NCBI GenBank assembly: GCA_017475405.1
Contig: JAFVFN010000014.1
Span: 44,652-108,651 of the forward strand
Source: Elusimicrobiaceae bacterium
Lineage (GTDB): Bacteria > Elusimicrobiota > Elusimicrobia > Elusimicrobiales > Elusimicrobiaceae
Reading direction: 5' to 3'
DNA length: 64,000 nucleotides
The notes under the pieces are model-generated. The model was not told where the DNA came from and ran no database searches. It was given only the letters and a program-made list of their open reading frames with translations. This document shows positions 42,494-50,414 of the stretch, in pieces (positions within the stretch are counted from its first letter, which is position 1; every line of letters begins with the position of its first letter). Both the position numbers and the translations under genes were made by a program.

Positions 42494-43063
42494 ATGCAGT
42501 GGACAACCGGTGCTGAACAATTTTTAAGTGCGCTGTCTTCCTCCGATCCGACTCCCGGAGGCGGAGCAGCGGCGGCCATGACAGGGGCCATGGGATGCGC
42601 CTTAGTCATGATGGCCATCGGCACCACTCTCAAACGTAAAAATACACCTGCATCCGTACGCCCGGTTTTGGAACAAAGTCTTCCCAAATTAGGAGCCCTG
42701 CATACGCAACTTAAAAAATACATGCAACAAGACGCCCTGGCCTATGAAGGCTATTTAACTGCCTGTAAACTTCCCAAAGACAATCCGTCTCGCACGCAGG
42801 CGGTGCAGGATGCGTTATGGTATGCAGCCAGCGTGCCAGCTGATACGGCAACGGTATGCCAAGAAGTACTCAAAGAGACCGCCCGTACCCAAGATTTGAT
42901 TGATAAAATTATTGTTTCCGATGTAAACTGTGCCCGGCATTTACTGCACGGTGCACTGCAATGCTGCGCGGAAAATATCCGCATCAACGCGACCTATATT
43001 ACGCAGCAAGCGCGCAAAGAAAAATTACAAAAGATACTCGAAAATTTAGCAGGGACCAGGTGA
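42494..43063 (+). CDS. Cyclodeaminase/cyclohydrolase family protein (FTCD C-terminal-like)
   Basis: 189 residues, all-helical. DPTPGGGAAAAMTGAMGCALVMM is the glycine-rich signature of formiminotetrahydrofolate cyclodeaminase and the clostridial methenyl-THF cyclohydrolase FchA. DALAYEGYLTACKLPK carries the conserved Asp and central region. Likely folate one-carbon metabolism. It sits in an operon with the HAD hydrolase (11 bp) and the following gene (2 bp). Confidence 0.82.
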   Translation: MQWTTGAEQFLSALSSSDPTPGGGAAAAMTGAMGCALVMMAIGTTLKRKNTPASVRPVLEQSLPKLGALHTQLKKYMQQDALAYEGYLTACKLPKDNPSRTQAVQDALWYAASVPADTATVCQEVLKETARTQDLIDKIIVSDVNCARHLLHGALQCCAENIRINATYITQQARKEKLQKILENLAGTR

Positions 43064-43065
43064 CT

Positions 43066-44289
43066 ATGACCCAAACCCAAACCGAAACCAAACGCAGCGG
43101 CATGTTAAGTGCTATTTACAATATGCTTCCCGGCATAGATAACGATTATGCCGCCAAACTGGTTTATACCTTAGAAGATAAAAAAACGATTGCCCAGTTA
43201 CAACAGGATATCGCCGACCTGGCCGCACAGCTCAGCTCGGACTCTCCCATGACCGATACCATCATCGCCAAAATGCTGCTCGATGAATGTACCCTGTCCG
43301 CGGCCCTTCGGCAATTGCGTATTTATAACAACGCTACCTCCATTAATGAGTTGTGTGCAGCACTTGATATCGCCGCACAGGACGCTAGTAAGTTACTGGA
43401 AGTATATGCCTCATTCGCTTCGCGTTTGTATTTTGATCAGGCATTTGAACAGGCACTTAAACGCGTGCAGGAAGGGGGGACCCTGACCGATGAGCAGCAG
43501 GCCCGACAGGCCGTGCAGCTGTTACTGCAGCAGGCAGACGAAATATATGCATGTTCCAAAGAAATAACCGCGCAAAACCGTACAGATATCTTTACCTTAG
43601 CCGACAAATACCATTTACCTGTTCGCTTAACAGCTCAGTTGCAGTGGTTGTATTCCCAACCGGCCAGCGTCTTGGTCAAACCGATTTTCGAGCAACTGTT
43701 TAACGAACTGCTCGTGCACAATCCGCAAGAACCACTGTGCGCTTCGCTGTGTGCCCGGACGCTGCTTTTACAAATTACGCCGAAAGATGCTCAGGATATT
43801 GCGCTTGCCTCCAAGCTTTTAAATGACGAACTGCTTGAAGAAGATTTAATGATCATTGCGTGTCGTTACTTAAAACTCAAAACACCGCAGGATATTGCAG
43901 ATGCCTTTGATGCCGTACTCAAACGACTTCCCTACGCGGACAGTCCACAGGAAAACCTGGGACTGGCGGTACGCGTGTTACTGGACGGTACCCCGGAAAG
44001 TTTTGAGCAGGCTACGCGCCAGGCCGCCGTAAAACGTGATACGGAACTACTGCGGCGCGGACTAGCCAAAAATGCGATTTTTACCGGATTTGAAATAAAT
44101 CTGGCCAAACAGTTTGTAGGTATCAAAAATACGTTACAACTGGAAAAAGAAATGCAGGCTTTATTGCAAACATGGCCGACGGACAGTCCCGCTTCAAAAA
44201 AGAACGAGCTGGCCTGTCAGGTACTGCTGGGACTGATCAGTGCCGATGAGGCGCGTGCCCAACTAGACTTAAAAAATACTGTAAAATAA
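43066..44289 (+). CDS. Helical cytoplasmic protein, unknown function
   Basis: 407 residues beginning MTQTQTETKRSGML, 2 bp after the upstream stop; no strong ribosome site, so coupling is likely. It is almost entirely alpha-helical, rich in Ala, Leu and Gln, with repeated pairs of helices such as DAQDIALASKLLNDELLEED and TPQDIADAFDAVLKRLPYAD that suggest an armadillo- or HEAT-like stack. No catalytic motif or membrane segment. Not recognised. Confidence 0.7.
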   Translation: MTQTQTETKRSGMLSAIYNMLPGIDNDYAAKLVYTLEDKKTIAQLQQDIADLAAQLSSDSPMTDTIIAKMLLDECTLSAALRQLRIYNNATSINELCAALDIAAQDASKLLEVYASFASRLYFDQAFEQALKRVQEGGTLTDEQQARQAVQLLLQQADEIYACSKEITAQNRTDIFTLADKYHLPVRLTAQLQWLYSQPASVLVKPIFEQLFNELLVHNPQEPLCASLCARTLLLQITPKDAQDIALASKLLNDELLEEDLMIIACRYLKLKTPQDIADAFDAVLKRLPYADSPQENLGLAVRVLLDGTPESFEQATRQAAVKRDTELLRRGLAKNAIFTGFEINLAKQFVGIKNTLQLEKEMQALLQTWPTDSPASKKNELACQVLLGLISADEARAQLDLKNTVK

Positions 44290-44351
44290 CGTGATAATTT
44301 GCTATGCTGTTATCATACCATAATATTTTTACATAACAGGGTGATACAAAC

Positions 44352-47228
44352 ATGAGATACTGGGTATATATTAATGATAAAGTTGACGGACCATACGAGG
44401 AAACCAATCTGGTGACATTGGAAGGATTCACACCGGATACCTTGATTTGCTCGGAAGAAGTAGCTTCTAACGGCGGACAGGAATGGGTGAAAGCTTCTTC
44501 CATTTTTGAATTTGACGAGGTTCCCGTAAACGAACTGGCTGTGCAAGCCGCTCAAGAGCCGACACCGGCCACGGCGCAACCGCTGCCCGATGCCCAAACA
44601 CAGGCACTGCTAGCCAAACTGGAAGCATTGACGGCGGGCATGTCTAACTTACAGGCCAAATTGGACTCCGTACAAACCGATTTAAACCACGCCTTGGAAC
44701 AAAACAAACAACTCGCAGAAAAAGTATCCCAGTTATCTCCGGAAGATTCTGCCCCGCAGACAACCCCGGTGAGCGATGAACCTCATGCCAATACGATTAC
44801 CCTGACACGTCACGATATGTCTGCTTTGCAAAAAGAAGCTGGCACTGCTCAAAAGTTCCCGGCGCAGGCTGCTCCGGAGGAAGAAGAGGTAATTATCCGC
44901 TCTGCTTTGGATTCCCTCTACGGCGGTAAACCTGTGGAACTGGAAGATACTTTCCAGGATTTATTACCCGAGAAAACAGCCGAGCAGGAAGCCCGCAAAG
45001 CGGCTGAAGAAGAACAAGCCGTTCACAGCATTGAACCCGAACTGGAATTTATCCCGGTAGCCGAAGAAAACAAAACCGAACAAACGCAAAATACACCGTT
45101 TCCAACTGAAGAAGCTGAACCGTTACCGGCCGAGGCCCTGGATGAAATTGAAAAAGAAATGACCTCGATTTCCCTGGGAGAAGCAGCGGCCCAAACACAG
45201 ACCGATTCCGCAGCCGAAGAAACACCGGTAGTCAAAGAGGCTTTGATCACTACTCCGTCAGCCGATGAAACCGCCAAAGACGCCCTGATCAATGAATTAA
45301 CAGCCTCTCCCAAAGAAGATATTTTAGACCAAATTATTGCCGAGCACCAACAAGAACAATCCGCTGCTCAGCCTGCGCAACAAGAAGCCGACAAAACGGC
45401 TCCTGCGGGTGAAATCGCGTTGGGAGCAGCCGCAGCCGGACTGGCAGCGGCCTCGCTCGTATCTTTGGTAGACAATAAGGCCCAGGCCCAAGAAGCCCCT
45501 ATGGCCATTGCCACCGATAAAGAACATCCGCAAATCTTAGAAGAGGTGTTACCGGCCGAACAAATGCCCGAAGATGTACCGGCCGTACAACCCGAACCGC
45601 TGCAGCCGGCCGATTTGCCTGCCGTGCCCGAAACACCGGCCGCAGAACCGACCGTACAACCGCAAGAAGAGCCCCTCTCACAACCCGATTTACCGTCTGT
45701 TGTTCAGACACCGGCCGTAGAACAACCCGCTGCAAACCAGCAGACAGCGCAACCCGCGCAACCGGAGATTCCGGTAGCAGACATGCCAGAAGAGCTGCCG
45801 CAACCTGCACAAGAGGAGTCCGAGCCTGCAGCTGCTGATTTGCCCGGCTTAGATGACCGCGCTGCTTTTGAAACAGCTGCCCAGCAAACTGCTCAACAGG
45901 CACCGGAACCGGCACAGCAAATGGCCGAAGAAACCATGCAGGAACTGGTACCGTCTGCCGCTCAACCGCAGGCGCAACCAGAAGCAGAACCGGAAGGATT
46001 TTATGTAAAAGAAGAACCGGCTGCTCAACCGCAAGAAGAATCCGCTCAAGCAGAAACACCGGTTGATCAATCCGAAGCAGAGGTCCCGGTTTCCGAAGAA
46101 GCACCGGTACAAGAACCGCAGGAAGAGCCCGTACACATCCCGGGTGCCATTACGGACAAAGATTTAGAAGACGCTTTTGGTTCCGATGATACGCAACCGG
46201 TGGTGCAGACTTCTACCGTAAGCACTGCTAATGAAGAAGTACCCGCAGGGAACCCCAACGATTTAACAGAAATCGAACTCAAGGAAGGATCCACTTATTT
46301 GATTTCAGACTTCGTACCGCCGGCCCAAGTGACCGATAATGTGGCCGAGCTCATGCAATCCAAAGAAGAAGAAAAGAAAGATAAAAATCAGGAAACGGCT
46401 TTCCAGGACATGTTGGCAACCGTTACCAAAGCACAAACCACCACACCGCTTAATACAGACGGTTTGATGGATGATCTGGCGGCTACCTCCGTTAACTTGG
46501 AAAACACCATTCAGGCCAAACGCGGAGCGTCCCTGGATATCAAAACCGTACCCATGGTACCCGAACCGGAAAACACCGAGCGATTGGAGGTCAATGAGCT
46601 TAATGACGTTAATGCCACACATGACTTGAAAACGTCGGCTAAGCTGACCAAATCCACCAAGACAGTCATTGTTGCTTTGGTAGGACTGTTGATACTGATC
46701 ATTTTGTACGTCCTCTTGGGTATGCTTAAATTGTTACCGGCTTCTGTGAACCTGTTTGCCGGAAAACAACCGGCTGCCACACAGGCAACGCAGGAGCTTT
46801 TAACAGAAGAGCAACCGGTCGTTCCGCAGGAAACGCAACAGCCGCAAGAACCCACCCTGGCTCAGCAGGCACAGGAAAAAGTACAAAACTTCCCGTTGCC
46901 CAACGGATACCAGCTCAAAGGGTTTATTGAATCCAAGCATCCGACTATTGACCCAGAACTGATTACCTGGGAAACCACCGAAGCGGTAGAACCCGATAAT
47001 TACTCGGTCACCGTCAAAGTACCGCCGGAGAACCCTCAAAACTTTAAAACGGTTTATCGTTTTAACTACAATATGCTCAGCGGACTGCTCGACCCCACGA
47101 TATCAGATGCAAAAAACCTCTTGGATCAGGCTTACGGCGTAAGTGCTCAGGCAACAACCCCGGCAACAAATACAACGTCGGCAAATCGTACCCAAACCAC
47201 CCGCCGCAATACTACTCGTAAACGCTAA
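44352..47228 (+). CDS. Giant acidic membrane protein with N-terminal GYF_2 domain
   Basis: 958 residues. The first 60 (RYWVYINDKVDGPYEETNLV ... WVKASSIFEF) form a GYF_2/DUF4339 domain. A short coiled coil follows (LLAKLEALTAGMSNLQAKLD). Residues about 130-760 are acidic, rich in Pro, Gln, Glu and Ala, and without predicted structure. One membrane helix (TVIVALVGLLILIILYVLLG) precedes a small folded domain near the C-terminus (NGYQLKGFIESKHPTIDPEL) and a Thr/Arg tail. This is a bitopic layout with a long disordered cytoplasmic arm, suited to tethering or a scaffold. The function is not known. Confidence 0.75.
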   Translation: MRYWVYINDKVDGPYEETNLVTLEGFTPDTLICSEEVASNGGQEWVKASSIFEFDEVPVNELAVQAAQEPTPATAQPLPDAQTQALLAKLEALTAGMSNLQAKLDSVQTDLNHALEQNKQLAEKVSQLSPEDSAPQTTPVSDEPHANTITLTRHDMSALQKEAGTAQKFPAQAAPEEEEVIIRSALDSLYGGKPVELEDTFQDLLPEKTAEQEARKAAEEEQAVHSIEPELEFIPVAEENKTEQTQNTPFPTEEAEPLPAEALDEIEKEMTSISLGEAAAQTQTDSAAEETPVVKEALITTPSADETAKDALINELTASPKEDILDQIIAEHQQEQSAAQPAQQEADKTAPAGEIALGAAAAGLAAASLVSLVDNKAQAQEAPMAIATDKEHPQILEEVLPAEQMPEDVPAVQPEPLQPADLPAVPETPAAEPTVQPQEEPLSQPDLPSVVQTPAVEQPAANQQTAQPAQPEIPVADMPEELPQPAQEESEPAAADLPGLDDRAAFETAAQQTAQQAPEPAQQMAEETMQELVPSAAQPQAQPEAEPEGFYVKEEPAAQPQEESAQAETPVDQSEAEVPVSEEAPVQEPQEEPVHIPGAITDKDLEDAFGSDDTQPVVQTSTVSTANEEVPAGNPNDLTEIELKEGSTYLISDFVPPAQVTDNVAELMQSKEEEKKDKNQETAFQDMLATVTKAQTTTPLNTDGLMDDLAATSVNLENTIQAKRGASLDIKTVPMVPEPENTERLEVNELNDVNATHDLKTSAKLTKSTKTVIVALVGLLILIILYVLLGMLKLLPASVNLFAGKQPAATQATQELLTEEQPVVPQETQQPQEPTLAQQAQEKVQNFPLPNGYQLKGFIESKHPTIDPELITWETTEAVEPDNYSVTVKVPPENPQNFKTVYRFNYNMLSGLLDPTISDAKNLLDQAYGVSAQATTPATNTTSANRTQTTRRNTTRKR

Positions 47229-47251
47229 TAATCCAAACAGTTTACCCCAAA

Positions 47252-47285
47252 AAAAATTCCCGTTCTATATTGAACGGGAATTTTT
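47252..47285. terminator. Bidirectional terminator between the GYF-protein gene and pepT
   Basis: AAAATTCCCGTTC / GAACGGGAATTTTT with a 6-nt loop. Poly-A and poly-T flanks serve both convergent genes. Confidence 0.88.
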
Positions 47286-47314
47286 GAGGTTAATCGGTTA
47301 TGCAGCGCCTGCGA

Positions 47315-48550
47315 TTACTTCACGGCGTTTTGAGCAATACTCCTCAGTACCTGCAATACACGTTCTGCCCAATTTAAACTGCACCATTCGTAAGGGCCGT
47401 GGGGATTTTCATAGCCGGCAAAAATATTAGGTGTCGGTAACCCCTTAAATGTCATTTGCGCGCCGTCCGTACCGCCGCGCGCCTGTGTTAAACGATACGA
47501 CACATTGTTTTCTTGAAGCGCGCCTTGCAATAATTCCATGGCCTGAGGGCGAGTGCGCAAAATATCCCGCATATTGCGGTACTGCTCTTTGAACTCAACT
47601 TCAATCTTGGCAGCCGGATATTTGGCACGCTTGGCATCCAGTAAATCCAAGAGGTCCTGTTTAAACTGTGAAAATTTCGTCAGGTCATGCTCACGCACGA
47701 TCCCCTGCACTTCGGCTTTTTCCAGTCCGCCTGTAATATCTTTAAACAGGATAAATCCGTCTTCTTCATCGGTGGTTTCGGGTAATTTGGTTTCCGGCCA
47801 GGATGCAATAATATCTGCGGCAATACGCACCGGGTTAGCCATAAACCCTTTGGCAGAACCGGGGTGACAGGATTTACCGGTAATACGAAGTACAAAGCTG
47901 TCTGCATTAAAATTACCGCAATCAATATCACCCAGATTGGCACCGTCAATGGTATAGGCAAAATCCGCGGCAAATTTTTTCACGTCAAAGTAACTGATCC
48001 CCGTGCCGGTTTCTTCATCAATGGTAAAAGCAACTTTTACTGGTCCGTGCAGGATTTGCGGACTCGTCAACAGATGCTCGGCCAACGTCATAATAATGGC
48101 AATTCCGAGCTTATCATCGGCGCCCAAGAGCGTATTTCCGTCAGCCGTTACAATATTATCGCCGATGCATTTGGCCAAACGCGGTGCGTTTTGCTCCGTG
48201 AGTACCATATTTTTTGCTTGGTTAATAACTAAGGGACCGCCCTGATAATTTTCATGCAGCACGGGTCGGATATTATGTCCGTTATAATCACTGACCGTAT
48301 CCATATGCGCAAACAAACCAATCGTTGGTGCTTTTTTATCCGTGGTGGGGGGAATAAGTCCCGTGACAAAACCGTATTCATCGACTTCCACGTCCTTAAT
48401 GCCGATTTTTTTCATTTCAGCGGCCAGTTGGTGTGCAAAAGAAATCTGAGAATCCGTCGTCGGAGTAACGCTGCTGTTTGGATCACTGGTCGTATCAAAA
48501 GCGACGTAGCGTACCAAACGGTTATAAATTTTTTGTTGTAAATCGTTCAT
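47315..48550 (-). CDS. pepT: Peptidase T (tripeptide aminopeptidase)
   Basis: 411 residues, the standard size. M20 metallopeptidase motifs are GLFAHMDTVSDYNG (first His and Asp ligand), LGADDKLGIAIIM, FTIDEETGTGISYF (catalytic Glu, metal Glu) and ARGGTDGAQMTFKGLPTPNI in the C-terminal lobe, with the dimerisation domain around HPGSAKGFMANPVRIAADII. It removes the N-terminal residue of tripeptides in the cytoplasm. AGGGAG lies before the ATG. Confidence 0.96.
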   Translation of the reverse strand: MNDLQQKIYNRLVRYVAFDTTSDPNSSVTPTTDSQISFAHQLAAEMKKIGIKDVEVDEYGFVTGLIPPTTDKKAPTIGLFAHMDTVSDYNGHNIRPVLHENYQGGPLVINQAKNMVLTEQNAPRLAKCIGDNIVTADGNTLLGADDKLGIAIIMTLAEHLLTSPQILHGPVKVAFTIDEETGTGISYFDVKKFAADFAYTIDGANLGDIDCGNFNADSFVLRITGKSCHPGSAKGFMANPVRIAADIIASWPETKLPETTDEEDGFILFKDITGGLEKAEVQGIVREHDLTKFSQFKQDLLDLLDAKRAKYPAAKIEVEFKEQYRNMRDILRTRPQAMELLQGALQENNVSYRLTQARGGTDGAQMTFKGLPTPNIFAGYENPHGPYEWCSLNWAERVLQVLRSIAQNAVK

Positions 48551-48615
48551 GATTTTCTCCCTAAAATATGCTTTTTATATTATATAATTTATATATCTTA
48601 CTCTTGGAGGGTTTT

Positions 48616-49080
48616 ATGAAGAAGATTTTAATCCTGTTAGCCTGTCTGGGTCTTTTTACCGGCTGTGCTACCGTTAAACAAGCTCAAAATTTAAAAGATT
48701 GTACCTATGCTTTAAAAAGCGTAGAACTCAGCGATGTCGGACTCACAGAACTTAAATTTACCATTACCATTGCCATTACCAATCCCAATAAAACCGAAGT
48801 TGCCAAATTAAAACGTTTTGTGGGCACCCTGGATGCCAATGATGATAAAATCGCCGATGTTACCCTGTCCGATATTGAAATCCAGCCCCTGTCTACCTAC
48901 AACGCCAAAGCTAAACTTACTGTACCTACAGTCACCCTGGGCAGCAAACTCTTGGGACTTTTAGCCATGGGCAGCGGTACGGTAGACTATCACTTAAAGG
49001 GGACAATGTATTTCGAAGGACCGATGGGTGTTGAAATCCCGTTACCTGTAGATATGGGACGCATCGGAAGTTATAACTAA
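48616..49080 (+). CDS. LEA14-like (WHy-domain) lipoprotein
   Basis: 154 residues from ATG 48616 (GGAGGG 6-8 bases upstream). The signal peptide MKKILILLACLGLFTGC ends in a lipobox (LFTG/C), so it is a lipoprotein. The mature domain SVELSDVGLTELKFTITIAI and TNPNKTEV, plus SDIEIQPLSTYNAKAKLTVP, matches the beta-sandwich of late-embryogenesis-abundant type 2 (WHy) proteins. Likely periplasmic, perhaps desiccation or stress related. It ends before a terminator. Confidence 0.82.
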   Translation: MKKILILLACLGLFTGCATVKQAQNLKDCTYALKSVELSDVGLTELKFTITIAITNPNKTEVAKLKRFVGTLDANDDKIADVTLSDIEIQPLSTYNAKAKLTVPTVTLGSKLLGLLAMGSGTVDYHLKGTMYFEGPMGVEIPLPVDMGRIGSYN

Positions 49081-49100
49081 ATAATTAGAGAATTTTTGCA

Positions 49101-49129
49101 AAGTGCGCATTTTGATATGCGCACTTTTT
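49101..49129 (+). terminator. Intrinsic terminator after the LEA lipoprotein
   Basis: AAGTGCGCAT (49101-49110) / ATGCGCACTT (49117-49126) followed by TTT. Confidence 0.82.
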
Positions 49130-49130
49130 A

Positions 49131-49333
49131 AGTGATATCTCTGCCTGGTTTTCAAAACGCTGCAAAGGCCCCAGACTAACTCCCTATCGCTTAGCAAGAG
49201 CTTTTTATGTGAGATTTAATTCAAGACAACAAATCCGTACACGACCGACAATCCCCTGACTCAATGTATTCGGGTTAAAATCTTCTATCAACTTAGGAAC
49301 GAATAGATTAGTTGTTATATTATTATTTTTCAT
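49131..49333 (-). pseudogene. XRE-family HTH regulator with two in-frame nonsense mutations
   Basis: From ATG at 49331-49333 the frame reads LFVPKLIEDFNPNTLSQGIV, GRVRICCLELNLT, a TAA stop, KALAKR, a TAG stop, then GVSLGPLQRFENQAEISLK. Read through both stops this is an XRE helix-turn-helix (LNLTQKxLAKRxGVSLGxLxRFE), where the TAA takes the place of the conserved Gln codon (CAA) and the TAG that of a Tyr or Ser codon. The C-terminus is cut off at the lipoprotein terminator. It is probably the antitoxin or regulator half of a lost operon. Confidence 0.7.
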
Positions 49334-49337
49334 ATAA

Positions 49338-49387
49338 TACATAATATATTATGTACTAAAAAGTACACTTTTTAAGGTGTACTTTTT
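49338..49387 (-). promoter_or_regulatory. Palindromic operators upstream of the XRE pseudogene
   Basis: A perfect 18-bp palindrome TACATAATATATTATGTA (49338-49355) is followed by an 11-8-11 inverted repeat AAAAAGTACAC...GTGTACTTTTT (49358-49368 with 49377-49387). They lie directly before the start codon of the XRE pseudogene and were probably its autoregulatory sites. The rest of 49388-49600 is AT-rich with no gene seen. Confidence 0.6.
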
Positions 49388-49632
49388 GACTACTGTATGT
49401 ACTATTTCTTTATATTTAATGCAAAATATAATCTTTTATAAATTTATAAAAAGCTATCTAAATTTATAAAGTTTTTGAGAATTTTCTCAAAACTTTTTCT
49501 TATCATTCTGAATTTTCTTTCAACCTTACCACAGGCACCCCAAACGAAAAAGATCTTCTCAAAAATTATAATGGGGTCAAACAAAAGACTGTTAAAATGC
49601 TGTAATATCTGTTATAATATTTTTACAATTTA

Positions 49633-49829
49633 TCTGTTTTTGGAACCGTATTAGTTACGGCGATACTTGTATAAGTTCGTTATCCCTCCAGAAACAGCCA
49701 GTATGAGGTACACCAAAAGAGGAATTGCAAACCTGTTTTGTTGTACTAAATGTTTACTGTCTATGACAGTAAATTACGGCTGTTTAGCGAGAGATCGGGG
49801 ATAACGACTCAGACTAAACGGCCGTTTTT
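49633..49829 (+). ncRNA. Pilin leader RNA, copy 6
   Basis: P1 is 49633-49642 with CCAGAAACAG 49687-49696. P2 is CCGTA 49645-49649 with TACGG 49655-49659. P3 is ACTT/AAGT. P4 is GTACA.CAAAA..AGG / CCT.TTTTG.TGTAC. P5 is TTTACTGTC/GACAGTAAA. P6 is ACGGCTGTTTAG 49776-49787 with CTAAACGGCCGT 49814-49825, then T5. The variable pair is TCGTTATCCC 49676-49685 with GGGATAACGA 49798-49807 (10 bp). The promoter has the extended -10 TGTTATAAT (49610-49618). Confidence 0.85.
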
Positions 49830-49876
49830 ATGGGGTTGCAATATAGAAAATTGAAAACAAAACTTAGGAGAACATT

Positions 49877-50413
49877 ATGAAATTTAACAGAAAAGCATTC
49901 ACATTAATCGAGTTACTGGTAGTAGTCTTAATAATCGCAATACTGGCATCCGTAGCTTTACCACAGTATCAAAAAGCAGTACTTAAGACCCATTATGCCA
50001 ACATTAAGGCAATTGCTTTAGCCTACGTCAAAGCTGCCAATGTGTATTATTTAGCAAATGGAGCATGGCCTACAGAATTTCAAGAGCTTGATGTAGATAT
50101 TCCCGCAGGAAGTACAATGAATACTACGGCACAATCTAATTGCGGAACAAACCAAACTTTTTATTGTTGTTTAAGTGAGGCTGTGCCAGTGCAACAAAAC
50201 TCTCAAATAACATGTGCTAAAAGAGATTATTCTATTGGGTATGGGTATGTGTTTGATGGACCTAAAATGAACATATGTATAGCAAAGTCTGATAATAATA
50301 CCGCTGTTAATATCTGTAAAGCAGAAGGAGGAATTCAAGCTAATTATAATTTAATAACACCTATTGGTCACTTAACAGGCTATACTACCTACCATACATA
50401 TCACAAAAAATGA
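49877..50413 (+). CDS. Type IV prepilin / pseudopilin
   Basis: 178 residues. NRKA then FTLIELLVVVLIIAIL (Ala at -1), ASVALPQYQKAVLKTHYANIK. The box is VYYLANGAWPTEFQELDVDIPAG. The globular part has many Asn, Tyr and Thr and a CC dipeptide (FYCCLSEA), plus CGTNQ, TCAKRD, ICIAKS and ICKAEGG. AGGAG is 8 bases before the ATG. It is under leader RNA copy 6. Its stop is 1 bp from the stop of the convergent feoB, with no terminator between. Confidence 0.92.
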   Translation: MKFNRKAFTLIELLVVVLIIAILASVALPQYQKAVLKTHYANIKAIALAYVKAANVYYLANGAWPTEFQELDVDIPAGSTMNTTAQSNCGTNQTFYCCLSEAVPVQQNSQITCAKRDYSIGYGYVFDGPKMNICIAKSDNNTAVNICKAEGGIQANYNLITPIGHLTGYTTYHTYHKK

Positions 50414-50414
50414 T

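Noticed and set aside
45499..46104. Antisense open frame inside the Pro/Gln-rich region of the GYF protein
   Set aside because: Arises from low-complexity GC-rich sequence on the opposite strand.
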